Shown here: positions 1 to 11,049 of the stretch, piece by piece
How the letters are laid out: each line of letters begins with the position of its first letter
Numbering within the stretch: the first letter of the stretch is position 1
Assembly (NCBI GenBank): GCA_022829145.1
Contig: CM040763.1
Location: 1,337,342-1,401,341 of the forward strand
DNA: 64,000 bases
From: Albula goreensis
Lineage: Eukaryota > Chordata > Actinopteri > Albuliformes > Albulidae
Direction of reading: 5' to 3'
Program-made: the position numbers and the translations under genes
Notes under the pieces: generated by a model
Database searches by the model: none
Told to the model about the DNA's origin: nothing
What the model saw: the letters and a program-made list of their open reading frames with translations, nothing else

Positions 1-590
1 TGGATCTTATCTATTGAGCACAACACACCCCAAAACAAGGCAAGTGTTAAAAGGGCCTGTTGGGTCGGGCTGCACATGCGGACGTTAGCCCATGTTGGGT
101 CTGTCCATGGAGGCGCTGCCAAACCACCAACTGACACGGGAATAAAAACCTTGAGGCCATGTCAATACTCGCTCTGTGGTGCTGTGATTATATGTGAGAG
201 GACCCGGTGGACGGTGCCAAATAATGAAACCGCCATCTGATATTTATGTAGCTGGTCACAGAGTACGCCATGCTGCAGGAGCGGGACAGCGCTGCCAAAT
301 CAAATGTTAGGAATAATTGTCAGGATTATCCAGGAAAATGGAGCGCACTGAAGTGAGAGGAAGAGATGGAGTAGTAACAGATACTTCCTCCAGGACCAGC
401 GGGGCCTCCATGTGTCCCTGTTCACTAATGCCATCTCACTGCAATCCTTGCTCTTGTGCAGCCTTCATCTTTACTAAGGGGCTATTTTATCAGCCCCCAA
501 CCCCTTCCACCAACCCTTTCATATCACCGGCATCTGCTGCATATTCCCAAACACCAGGATAGCCCACTCTATGTTTTACTGCACTGTGTT
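1..590. other. 5' flank, no feature recognised
   Basis: Unique-looking sequence with short open frames only (for example 317-562). None has a splice or family signature, and I see no repeat structure before 591. Confidence 0.5.
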
Positions 591-890
591 AGTGTTCCAG
601 TAATCACACTACACCAGTGTTATCGTAAACACACTGCTCCAGTGTTCCAGTAATCACATTACACCAGTATTACAGTAAGCACACTGCTCCAGTGTTCCAG
701 TAATCACACTACACCGGTGTTACAGTAAACACACTGCTGCAGTGTTCCAGTAATCACACTACACCGGTGTTACAGTAAACACACTGCTCCAGTGTTCCAG
801 TAATCACATTACACCAGTATTACAGTAAGCACACTGCTCCAGTGTTACAGTAATCACACTACACCGGTGTTACAGTAATCACACTTCACT
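591..890. repeat. 50-bp minisatellite, 6 copies
   Basis: Unit AGTGTTCCAGTAATCACACT followed by ACACCGGTGTTACAGTAAAC and ACACTGCTCC. Copies start at 591, 641, 691, 741, 791 and 841, then decay to about 1010. Each unit is itself two diverged 25-bp halves (CAGTGTTCCAGTAATCACAC and CGGTGTTACAGTAAACACAC). Confidence 0.9.
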
Positions 891-1010
891 GTTTTTATAA
901 TAAACATACTGCGCTGGCTTCTTCCAGGTAACTTTTCAATAATCACACACTGTTGTTTTTTACTGTAATAACATTGTATTCGTATTACAGTAACCACACT
1001 GCACCGATTT

Positions 1011-3655
1011 TACAGTAATTGCTCTTTTGTGATGTAACAATGGTAACAGTATGCTGTTCATAGATAACACTCCATGTATGAGCACAGAGGTCACCTGCAG
1101 CTGTTCAGGAAGGTCAGAACTGTGCTCAATCAGTACGGCACTCAACCAGAAGGAAAAAAAAAATGCACACAACTCAGCACCTTCAGGGTTCGAACATTGT
1201 GGATTTTATGTAATCTGCTAACTCTGCATGCTTTTGCAAGGAAACCCACAGTGAGTCACATCGTACATGCTCGGTTCCTGTAAGGCACTCAAAATGAATA
1301 ATGAGTGACCTCTGCGGACCAGCCTGGCCATCGGCCCCGCAGATATACTTTCCTATTTAATCAGCACCAGTCAGTAATGTCGCTTCAGTGCAGCAGCAGT
1401 AGGTCTGGATACGCACCAGGGCTCTCATTCTGTATGTGTCAAAGCAGTACTCTCAGACGTGTGCCTGTTTCTCTCTATTGAAACAAGAGGCACTGTGTTC
1501 TTTCGCAGGCTCAACTGTTCCTAGAATAGTGCTTCAAATAAACAAATCAATCAATAAACAAATAAGTAAAGGAAATGCCTTTGAAAAACATAATGGATTC
1601 AATTACGCAGATTAATTGGGGGCTCGTTTTTTCCCCATTCGTTTCCACCAAAAAGGCATTTTTCTGAGAATTTCAGCAATTTTTCATTTGTCCCCAGATG
1701 TTTCCTTTTGTTTGTAAATTTATTCGCTTGCCATCTGTTTTGCTTTAAACTCATGAGTGATATTTCAAAATTCTGCACATTTTGCAAAGCAGTCCTTTGA
1801 TATGGTCACATCTACATAAATTCATGTACACCATATTTTTGGGGGGGAAAAAATCTTTTTTCTATTCTATTCATCTGCTTACAAACAATTCAAGATGCTG
1901 AGAGTATGGGTTTCAGCATGAGTGTCCGCATAGTATATTCTCTTTTACATTGTGGCACAGCAACAGGGAGCTGTACTTGCAGGTTCAAATCCACTTGGTT
2001 AAGAAGGCAACACTTTGGTGCTGCAAAAAAAAATGCTTAACATAAAGCAGTTACTTAATGATGAGTAACTTATACAATACTTTTCATATATGATTTGTGT
2101 GTTTGTTAGCATTAGTAAGTGGTGATGTGTGTGGCTGCAGACAGGCTTGATCTCAGCAAGCACTGCTGCCTGGCCTCCTGGAGGCTGAGCCAGGTCACAG
2201 CACACCTGGTACCTGAGCCAGGTCACAGCACACCTGGAGGCTGACCCGAGTACTGGAGCAGTGATCAGTTAAGGATTAGAGAAAACCTAAAATCCTCTGT
2301 GAGGATCCTTAGACATAGGTGTAGAAACAGACAGTGTTCTTCACTGCTGTGGCAGAGCCTGTAACATGTTAATTATCATTCTATAAGATGTAGCTAGGCT
2401 GGCCTTGCACTGCATGCATCATTAGCTCTGACTCGCCTTCTCTGTTAACTAAATTGCAGTTACATAGTAATAGCCTGTAGTTACTACAGTGGTAATTATA
2501 TTGGACAGCTCTTTCCCATGAAAATGGACAGATCCGATTTATGTGTTGAAAACATTTTATACAACAATAACTAACAAGTAGCAGGCCTCGTTTAACATGG
2601 ACTCCAGAGCACTGGTGACTCTAGCGCCTTTCTCAGTTACAGACTTTTTTTTTTTATTTATTTTTTGTTTTACTATAGTTGGTAATGCTACTGCAGTTGT
2701 AGGTGAAACTTTATGAAAAGTGGATCTGGCAAATGAAAACATCATGTCCATCTCTTACCTTCTAATGTCTGGTCAAGCGAAGAGGAAATTGATTTGGTGT
2801 GTTGAAGCACATTTTCCTTCTTAGATCCTCTCAGGCTGTTTTACGCTCTCCTTCAGAGCCGGAAGCTGCATATTCACTCTGCATAACATTAAGGAAGAAA
2901 AATATCTGTGAGCCAAATGTCTGTCAGACTTCGTTAGGGAAGTAAATTCCTCACCTCCACCTCTGCATTATTAGAGGAGAACTATTACGGTTCACATCAG
3001 AGGACAACGCAATGTTTCTCATCACATTCATTCACAAAAACTCTAAAACTTGCTTTGAATTATTTCTGCCCTCCCCCCTCTGGCATGAAATCAAACAGAC
3101 TGTGGCCTGTGGAATAAAACACAAAGCTGAGCGCTCATGTGGCCGTTCCCTCTGCCCCACAACCACCCCCATGTGCACCACATGTGTATCTGCAGGGGGA
3201 AAAAAAACCTTTCTGCACAAGCTTAAATAACTCCTTTTACAACTGCTGTGGTGATATCGTTCCGTCCACCTGATTTTAATTTAAGATGGCCGGATTGAGA
3301 ACATGCAGCTAATCCGCGTTTTAATGCCTGATGGGTTTTCAGCATCATGTAAGAGACCTCTCTGATGAAGTACTGGTAAAGTGCAGAACACGCACACAAC
3401 ATGGATGTGCTGATCGTTTCCAGATTCCGCAGTCTCAGGCTATGACAGTGCTGTTATAAAGCCACTGCAACAGCAGGTTTGGTTACAGCCGTCTCAATCA
3501 CATAGCAGGAAAGTATATGTGATATAGGATGTAAAGGCTGCCAGAGAAAAGCACAAAGTTCAATCACACTTCCATCTTTACTCAAAAACATGGGAAAGCA
3601 CATGATGTGTTCCACTGAGCCTGCCACTGAGTTCAATTACACTTACAACTTTTTT
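1011..3655. other. 5' flank between repeats, mostly unique AT-rich DNA
   Basis: No gene recognised. It contains a possible SINE head fragment near 1955-2000 (GAGCTGTACTTGCAGGTTCAAATCC-like, tRNA-derived, low certainty), the short duplication at 2185-2237 and a T-run near 2646. Short ORFs here look like chance. Confidence 0.5.
2185..2237. repeat. short tandem duplication, 28-bp period, 2 copies
   Basis: CTGAGCCAGGTCACAGCACA followed by CCTGG occurs at 2185-2209 and again, identically, at 2213-2237. Confidence 0.8.
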
Positions 3656-3875
3656 GTGCTGGTCTCAGATCAGGTTCCCTTTAATGCTCTTCGTGACAAA
3701 GCATGGGATATTGACTTGGGAAATCTGATCCTGGATCAGTGCCTCAACCCTGAACTGGTTGATACATATGGGTCCATGTTCACCCCCCATCCATGCGCCA
3801 ACCATATAAGGGATGAGGTAGAAGGCAAAAGCTGATCCTAGATCAGCACTCTTACTCTGAGACACTGTCAGTACT
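3656..3875. repeat. interspersed-repeat fragment with TGATCCTAGATCA core
   Basis: Contains CTCAGATCAG, CTGATCCTGGATCAGTGC and CTGATCCTAGATCAGCACTC followed by TTACTCTGAGAC. The same core phrases recur at 7400-7905, so this is a dispersed repeat family in this genome. I do not know its name. Confidence 0.6.
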
Positions 3876-3885
3876 GGCTCTGGAC

Positions 3886-4394
3886 AACTGGGAGTACGCA
3901 CTGAGAAATCACACACTCTGACTGGGAGTACGCACTGAGAAATCACACACTCTGACTGGGAGTACGCACTGAGAAATCACACACTCTGACTGGGAGTACG
4001 CACTGAGAAATCACACACTCTGACTGGGAGTACGCACTGAGAAATCACACACTCTGACTGGGAGGACGCACTGAGAAATCACACATCCTGACTGGGAGTA
4101 TGCACTGAGAAATCACACACTCTGACTGGGAGTACGCACTGAGAAACCACACACTCTGACTGGGAGTATGCACTGAGAAATCACACACTCTTACTCAGAG
4201 CACGAACTGAGAAATCACACACTCTGACTGGGAGTACGCACTGAGAAATCACACACTCTTACTCAGAGTACGAACTGAGAAATCACACACTCTGACTGGG
4301 AGTACGCACTAAGAAATCACACATTCTGACTGGGAGTATGCACTGAGAAATCACACACTCTGACTGGGAGTACGCACTGAGAAATCACACACTC
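3886..4394. repeat. 34-bp minisatellite, about 15 copies
   Basis: Unit is ACTGGGAGTACGCACTGAGA plus AATCACACACTCTG. Interior copies carry point variants such as GGAGGACGC, GGAGTATGC and a CTTACTCAGAGTACGA type that occurs twice, which suggests block duplication of two-unit segments. Confidence 0.95.
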
Positions 4395-4399
4395 TGCTC

Positions 4400-5255
4400 T
4401 ATGGAACTAACCTCCACAGTGGCACAAGCCACAGATTCAGCACCTCTTCCTCTTTTGTATTTTCTTCTTCAGAACAAACAGAAGGTTTTGGTTGATAAGA
4501 GAAATGTCTGGTTCTGTATTACAGTACACAAGATCCATTGGCAATGTATTGTGCCTGGCCACACCCATTTATGAATATTAATACGATTTATGCAAACGGA
4601 ATGTTTCAGCTTCAATGGTGAGGACACAAAACGCGCCAGATTAAGTTCACGGAGCTCAGTTTCTGGTGGGTCTACAGAATCTGTGGTCTGTCTAACTTTC
4701 ATTCTGGCACTCAAAAATGAAAGGAGCAGGCAGAGGGATTACTCCAAAGACAAAGATATACAAGAGAAACTATAAAGCATTTTGGAACGTTTTTATTGTA
4801 GTGACTGATTACTTTGGGTTCTTCAAGGTCACCAGAGCATCACGCTGCTCCGCACAGCGAATCGATACGGACGCCCTCCACCCCATCGACTAAAAACCGC
4901 TGATCACTACGATAAGCCGCTTTGACAGATTGGCGGTTTTCCCCACCGAACAGCATGAGGAACCAACTGCCGATTTAAAATAGCAGTGTAATAAATTGTG
5001 GGTTAGCCTTTTTTTTTTTTTTTTTTCCAGACAAGGACAAAACGCAGCTTATTTTGCATTTTATTAAATCTCTGTCCAAGTCCAGAGTGCAGCCCACTGC
5101 TTTGGCAGCAGAGCAGGGACCTCAGAAACCTGCTTGCCGTTGCAAAGGCATGGCCGCGAATTTCTCAACCCCGCTAATCAGCCAATCACCACGCAGCAAT
5201 GTCCAGCAAAGCGATCCTCAGCCCTGGCCCTGAAGAGCAACAGAGCAACATCCTA
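4400..5255. other. 5' flank, unique sequence
   Basis: No gene seen. It contains a T-run at about 5010-5026 and a modest CpG cluster at 4830-4960. Confidence 0.5.
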
Positions 5256-6339
5256 TGCCAGGTTTTTCCTTTACCTCTCTGCTGTAAGCCTGGTGAAAGC
5301 AGTGCAGTTCAGAGTGATAGTGCCAGGTTTATACCTCTCTGCTGTAAGCCTGGTGAAAGCAGTGCGGTTCAGAGTGATAGTGCCAGGTTTATACCTCTCT
5401 GCTGTAAGCCTGGTGAAAGCAGTGCAGTTCAGAGCGATAGTGCCAGGTTTATACCTCTCTGCTGTAAGCCTGGTGAAAGCAGTGCGGTTCAGAGCGATAG
5501 TGCCAGGTTTATACCTCTCTGCTGTAAGCTTGGTGAAAGCAGTGCGGTTCAGAGCGATAGTGCCAGGTTTATACCTCTCTGCTGTAAGCCTGGTGAAAGC
5601 AGTGCGGTTCAGAGCGATAGTGCCAGGTTTATACCTCTCTGCTGTAAGCCTGGTGAAAGCAGTGCGGTTCAGAGCGATAGTGCCAGGTTTATACCTCTCT
5701 GCTGTAAGCCTGGTGAAAGCAGTGCGGTTCAGAGCGATAGTGCCAGGTTTATACCTCTCTGCTGTAAGCCTGGTGAAAGCAGTGCGGTTCAGAGCGATAG
5801 TGCCAGGTTTATACCTCTCTGCTGTAAGCCTGGTGAAAGCAGTGCGGTTCAGAGCGATAGTGCCAGGTTTATACCTCTCTGCTGTAAGCCTGGTGAAAGC
5901 AGTGCGGTTCAGAGCGATAGTGCCAGGTTTATACCTCTCTGCTGTAAGCCTGCTGAAAGCAGTGCGGTTCAGAGCGATAGTGCCAGGTTTATACCTCTCT
6001 GCTGTAAGCCTGCTGAAAGCAGTGCGGTTCAGAGCGATAGTGCCAGGTTTATACCTCTCTCTGCTGTAAGCCTGCTGAAAGCAGTGCGGTTCAGAGCGAT
6101 AGTGCCAGGTTTATACCTCTCTGCTGTAAGCCTGCTGAAAGCAGTGCAGTTCAGAGCGATAGTGCCAGGTTTATACCTCTCTGCTGTAAGCCTGGTGAAA
6201 GCAGTGCGGTTCAGAGTGATAGTGCCAGGTTTATACCTCTCTGCTGTAAGCCTGCTGAAAGCAGTGCGGTTCAGAGTGATAGTGCCAGGTTTGTACCTCT
6301 CTGCTGTAAGCCTGGTGAAAGCACTGCAGTTCAGAGTGA
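5256..6339. repeat. 60-bp minisatellite, 18 copies
   Basis: Unit is CTCTCTGCTGTAAGCCTGGT, GAAAGCAGTGCGGTTCAGAG, CGATAGTGCCAGGTTTATAC. Because 60 is a multiple of 3 and the unit lacks stops in two frames, open frames of 311 and 399 codons result (from 5134 and 5199); they encode only 20-residue reiterations and are not credible genes. Thirteen copies keep exact register, then a 2-bp CT insertion near 6061 shifts the phase for the last five. Central copies are nearly identical while edge copies carry CAG/GTGAT or CTGCTG variants, the pattern expected from unequal exchange. Confidence 0.97.
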
Positions 6340-6849
6340 ACTTCAGTTCAGAGCTACTTTTAGGATCTCAACCAATATTTTTTAACTTACTGCATTAACG
6401 TCTTTAAGAAGTTCAGTGACAGAATGGTGCTGTTATTTGTACTGGTACACTGAGGAGGGGTGTGGATTAAACACGTCACAGATAGTCACAGAAAAAGTTT
6501 GTTTTAGTTTGTTTATAGTACTAGATATTGCATATTTTGAACACACTACTTTGATTTAGAGCTAGTTTCATTAACTGAAGAGCCCCGTTTTCTTCAGTAC
6601 ATTAACTAAATTTAGCCTGGATAACCAGGGAACCAAGTTTTTGGCATCCTCTCCCTAAGTCTCCAGGGTTTTAACTGGAAAAGCAGCAGGTTAGAGTGGG
6701 TACCCTCTGCAATGTGTGCGCTGCCAGCTGAGGTTTGCCTCTCCGCTGCCTGCCAGCAGAGCAGTGCGGTCTCTGGGAAATGGGGTTCTGCTTCCTGCGC
6801 AGCTAACGTAAGCAGAGAGCAGGCAATGTAGTCAATGTCCATGAGATGA
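6340..6849. other. 5' flank, unique sequence
   Basis: AT-rich in the first part and no gene seen. A 76-codon minus-strand open frame (6612-6842) shows no recognisable domain. Confidence 0.45.
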
Positions 6850-7095
6850 GCTTATTGGCCAATCATGCTCCATTTGTGGGTTTGCTTGCCAATCACATGC
6901 CAGCCTATAGGCTTACAAGCTCATGTGCCACCCCTTGGTTTTGTGGGCCAATCACATGTCACCTAAGCAAATTTTGGGAAATGACATGCCACCCTATAGG
7001 TAAGTGGGCCAATCGCATTTCAGCCCAAGGGTATGCCAGCTAACTGCATGCCACCAAAAGGACTTTCTGGCCAATCATGTGCCGCCCTTTGGGGT
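6850..7095. repeat. degenerate ~30-bp repeat carrying CCAAT boxes
   Basis: GGCCAATCACATGCCACC-like units. CCAAT cores lie at 6859, 6889, 6948, 7009 and 7071, that is, at multiples of about 30 bp; intervening units have lost CCAAT but keep CATGCCACC. This is a decayed minisatellite rather than a compact promoter. Confidence 0.7.
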
Positions 7096-7399
7096 TGCTG
7101 GGATGAGACACCGTCATCAGAGAAAGAGTAAGGAAGGATATATTTGTGAATAAAATTTCCTTTTAGCCAGCAATCCGAAAGATAATATAGAGGTTAAGGA
7201 CTGCTCTACACTGTGATAAAGCACCAGGAACCCCTGTTATCAGCCTGAGCTGTCTGTCCCTATGCAGCACAAAGAGCAGAATAAAAAGCAGAGACAGGTG
7301 CTGACTGTGTGGTTAGTGCCAGCGTGTGGGCTGAAGCCACAGGGTTTGAAATTTCTCCCAGCTATCGGAGGCCAGTATTCATCAAGTGTTTAATTGTAA

Positions 7400-7905
7400 G
7401 AGTACTGATCTAGGATCAGTTTTTGCCTTTTAGCTCAATGTGGATAAGGTTGGCATACAGACAGGAAAAACCTGGACCCGTATCCCATATGCAACACAAA
7501 TTTCAGAGTATGAGTGATGATCCAGGACCAGTTTTCCCAAGTCCATACCCAATCCTTATTATGAGCAATGCAGAAAAAACTGATCTGAGATCAGTGCAAA
7601 TGTGGGACACTTGATAAATAAAATCCTGATCCTGAAGTCTGCACTCCTAGTCTGAGATGTTTTATGAATACAGAGCTTGAGTTAGTATTGATTAGATAAT
7701 CTACCTGAGGGTGGATAAGATATAGACAGTGGAAAACTGACTCTAGATCCATGCTCCTGCTCCTAGATGCTTTATGAATACAGTGCTTGAATTAGTACCT
7801 GCTTAGGTAATTCAGCAGACATAGGGTAAGGTTTAGAATACAGACGGCAATAAAACTGGCCCTAGATCTGTGCTCCTGCTCCGAGATGCTTTGTGAATAC
7901 AGGGC
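7400..7905. repeat. tandem copies (about 118 bp) of an interspersed repeat
   Basis: Units contain a TGATCTAGGATCAGT or CTAGATCYRTGCTCCTGCTC core, then GAGATGCTTTATGAATACAG, then GGATAAGRT..ATACAGACRG. Clear copies begin near 7404, 7505, 7625, 7740 and 7860. It is related to 3656-3875. Confidence 0.65.
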
Positions 7906-9394
7906 CCTAGTCCATGAGGCGAAGGGATGAAATGGGATGAAACGCAATGAGAAGGAGCTAGAAGAGGGGGAGATGGAGAGGGGCCTGTAGCAGGTCAGGG
8001 GAGCTGTGCTGCAGACCGGCTGCTTTCCCATGTGCCTGATGTGGGCAGGGACACAGTCCTGCTCCCTGGTTTGGCTTCCCATGCTCCAGAGGGCCCTCTC
8101 CAGCTGAAAGAGCTCCTAAACAAACACACACATGCCCGGTGGCTTCTCTTATTTAGTTGTCGGTCAAGAGTACTTAATAATATTTTAAAAGACAGTGAGA
8201 CATATCCTTTGGCCCTTGCCAAAAAGAGCTATATTTTTTTGCCTTTTTTTCTTTCCTACCTCACTAAAAATAAGAATAAAGAAACTGAGAGAAAAAGAGT
8301 CAAATCTAAAATGGACACTATTTGCGGTACTTCATAACCATATTTTGTAACTTTGGAACAAAGGGCTTGTTGACCGCTAAACTACGCTCTGGTATTAGAG
8401 GAATCTGCGTGGCACAGCAAGGGAATGGTTTCTATGGGGAGTGTCTTTGGCAGAGCGGAGTGCGGTCCTGTTACCTGAAGCCAAAATCCGTATCTGTGGA
8501 TCATCTCCCGGAGAAATCAATTTTCATCTAAATGTCAACTTTAAACCAGCCTTATTGGAATTAAGGACCGCAGTCCCAGACTGCGTGTTCGTATCGGCCA
8601 CCAATCTCATTCCACAACCGGCTCTGGCTCAGGGTTTAACCTTTCAGCTCATGGGATGCCCAAGTTTTGTGTTTTGATGGTTAAGCGTCCAAGTTAGCAG
8701 CATCAACTTTCAAACTCTCAGATAAAATCTCCAGGCAAGCACAATTGCACAGATACATTTGACCTAAAAGCTGAGAGATGGCTTCCTTTTACCATCTGAT
8801 AAATAAAAAAAAATTATAATAAGAGGACTCCTAATTCTACACACTCACAGATCCAAAAACGGTTTCAGGAACTTGCCGTTGGAACATGGCGACCCAGAGC
8901 GTCCTCGCCTCTTGCCCCCATCGTGTTTGCACGCTCTCGTCTGAACCGCACCACGTAAAAATATCTCCTTCAATTTTGTAAATGACAGTATCCATGTTCC
9001 ATATGTACCAGACAGCATGTATTTTGGTAAAGGGGGTGCGGGGACAGCAAGGCCTAGCGTTGTCTGAGTTCTCCACTGGGAAGGGATGGATTACGTGTTT
9101 GCCCCTCAGCCAGTTGTCTCCTCTTGGTCTCAGACGAGGTCCTGTTTCCTGAAAGCGTTCTTCAAAATACATTAAATTGAGGACGGTAAGACTTCCCACC
9201 CCAGCCGTTTCACATAGGTCCAGGGGTGGACGCGTGCTTTCACAGCTACATGGGGGTGGCACCGATATTCTCCGTCCTTACTCTCCACGGGACCAGCTCA
9301 ATAAAACATCCCATGCCGTTTACGCTGAATTACACCCAACAGAACCAACACGTGTTGTGAGAGGAGTGACACTTACATTTCTAGCGTTCTGAGT
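7906..9394. other. 5' flank, unique sequence
   Basis: Overlapping short open frames on both strands (the longest is 141 codons on the minus strand, 8837-9262), with no domain I recognise and no convincing splice structure. Could hold distal regulatory DNA; nothing can be assigned. Confidence 0.4.
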
Positions 9395-9535
9395 GGTTAA
9401 ACTATACTTTACATACTATTAATTTATACAGCTAGACAATTACTGAAACAGTTTGAGTAAAAGTACCTGGCTCAGGGTTTACAGTGACAGTAATTGAACC
9501 TGCAACCTCAGAGTTCCAAGCCTAGCTTTTGAAGA
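9395..9535 (-). mobile_element. tRNA-derived SINE, partial, minus orientation
   Basis: Reading the reverse strand from 9535: a tRNA-like head (GGAACTCTGAGGTTGCAGGT, TCAAT), then ACCCTGAGCCAGGTACTTTT, then TTTCAGTAATTGTCTAGCTG and TATAAATT. This order (B-box-like GGTTCAAAT, then ACCCTTGAGCAAGGTACTTTACC, then TTCAGTAtaTATCCAGCTGTATAAAT) is the common fish tRNA-SINE layout as I remember it. The conserved tail is missing. Confidence 0.7.
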
Positions 9536-10379
9536 AACCACATATTCATATAGATATGCATCTTACAGCTGGTAAAGGAGGGGATTAATCACTCAGATAT
9601 GAAGGGCAATCTTAGGGCTATTCAAAACTTGCTCAATATTGAATATTGATTATAAGATCTATTTCAAGTTCATAGTTTACCTCTAATAGCAGCGACATGC
9701 TTACATACACTTTGACCATTGTTTCATGAGTGTGTATACTAACTCACTATTGGCATGGCAACCTTTTCGCGCCTTTTCCTGTCCTCCAGGTAAGCGTTGC
9801 TTCTGCAGATAGTTCGCTCATTTCGCCACAAGGGGGAGTCGTGATGAGGTTTCAACATCAAAGGGACTTCCAGGACGGGAATGGATACGAAACTGGATAC
9901 CCAGGTACTCTCGCAGTTTTGAATAGGCGTCTGTGATATGTCTCTCGGATTGACCTTGGTTATGACATACTCTGCCCCCCTCATGAAACGTCTTTACTCA
10001 CCAAAAAAAACACCGGAACAGACTTAATGCTGGTCTCTGACAGAGCTGTGTTAATAATGAAAAATGTCCTTATACTCCTGGCAACCACAGCCTCATGCTA
10101 AGAGCTATGCCGAGAAAAAAAACAAGCGGTCATGGCCACTTCTTCCTCTGTCCAAGAGACAATTTCAGTTCTTGAGGGCGCACAGAACATTTCGTTCTAC
10201 AAATTGATGCAGCAATCACGTTTCAGATTGCATTGTTGTTCAGCGGGGTTTGGTGAGGACACGCGCTCAACAGGGATATTTATAGCAACACAGCAGGAGA
10301 CACAGCGAGAGGTGTGAAGAGACTGCGCCATGTTAAATTAGCCAACGAGTTTCACAGTTTACGTTTTTCAATATGTGTG
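9536..10379. other. 5' flank, unique sequence
   Basis: No gene or repeat recognised. Moderately AT-rich with some CpGs toward 10140-10280. Confidence 0.4.
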
Positions 10380-10978
10380 TATCTGCTTATGAACAAAGCA
10401 CAAACACACGATACTGGCTGCGCTTCCTCGGCTGTCTTACATGTGCGAGCTTTCTTCATGGCTCGCTCCATATGCTGCACCTAAAGCATTAGAAAAAGGA
10501 GGCGTGGATTGTGTTTGCTGTTACCTGGTGTATCATACCTGCAGACACACTGAAAGGTTTTAAGAGACACGGTTTAACGAGAGACGCAGCGGATTTCAGC
10601 TGTCTAGGTATAACGCGGTAACACGTCTCAAATCACAAATGTGCATTGCCATTTTAACTCAGGAGTAGAATATATTAACTACGGTTAGAAAAATTGCGGG
10701 ATATAAGAAAACAAATTGTCTCAACTTGGTCGGCGCCTCAGTTTTCTTCCCTTACGTTTTTAACTATATCCTTCTTTAACTTGGACAATCACTGCGTTTC
10801 ACGTGAAAACCTGTATGGAATCCATCACATGCAATGGATTTTAAAAATACCTGAGATGTTGTACTGTTATGTCTTACAGAACTTCTCAATCTGGGAGGGT
10901 TCAGCGGAATTCCAAATATGAAGGCACGCGTGACCAAATTTGTATTGTGAATGGCTTGCTCTCGAAGACTCTGAGAAC
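10380..10978 (+). promoter_or_regulatory. wnt7b: probable promoter and 5' UTR region for exon 1a
   Basis: Unique, non-repetitive sequence immediately before exon 1a, with scattered CpGs near 10430-10640 and a TATA-like TATAAG at 10702-10707, about 270 bases before the ATG. CpGs continue just past the exon (11340-11440). No transcription start site can be read directly; this is placed by position. Confidence 0.35.
10951..10974 (+). promoter_or_regulatory. upstream ORF before the exon 1a start
   Basis: ATG at 10951 opens a frame of seven codons (MACSRRL) ending with TGA at 10972-10974, four bases before the wnt7b ATG at 10979. It is out of frame with the main ORF. If the transcript begins upstream of it, this uORF could lower or gate translation of the canonical isoform. 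Whether it lies in the mRNA is an inference. Confidence 0.5.
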
Positions 10979-11049
10979 ATGCACAAACCTTTCAGAGATT
11001 GGATATCCTATGTGCTTTTGTGTTTCAGCATCATCTACCTAAGAATCGG
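10979..11049 (+). CDS. wnt7b: wnt7b exon 1a (canonical signal-peptide exon)
   Basis: Codes for 23 residues plus two bases of a glycine codon. It starts MHKPFRDW and continues with a hydrophobic stretch (residues about 9-21, [13 protein letters not shown]) that reads as a secretory signal peptide. The human counterpart, as I recall it, begins MHRNFRKW, so the start is well supported. The ATG has A at -3. The donor is GTGAGT at 11050. The two leftover bases GG join the first base of exon 2 to make Gly24, which restores the family sequence Gly-Ala-Leu-Ser-Ser. The exon is too short to stand out as an ORF and was found from the splice phase and homology. Confidence 0.9.

Noticed and set aside
5134-6398. 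Open frames of 311 and 399 codons
   Set aside because: They are readings of the 60-bp tandem repeat in two frames; no start context, splice support or domain.
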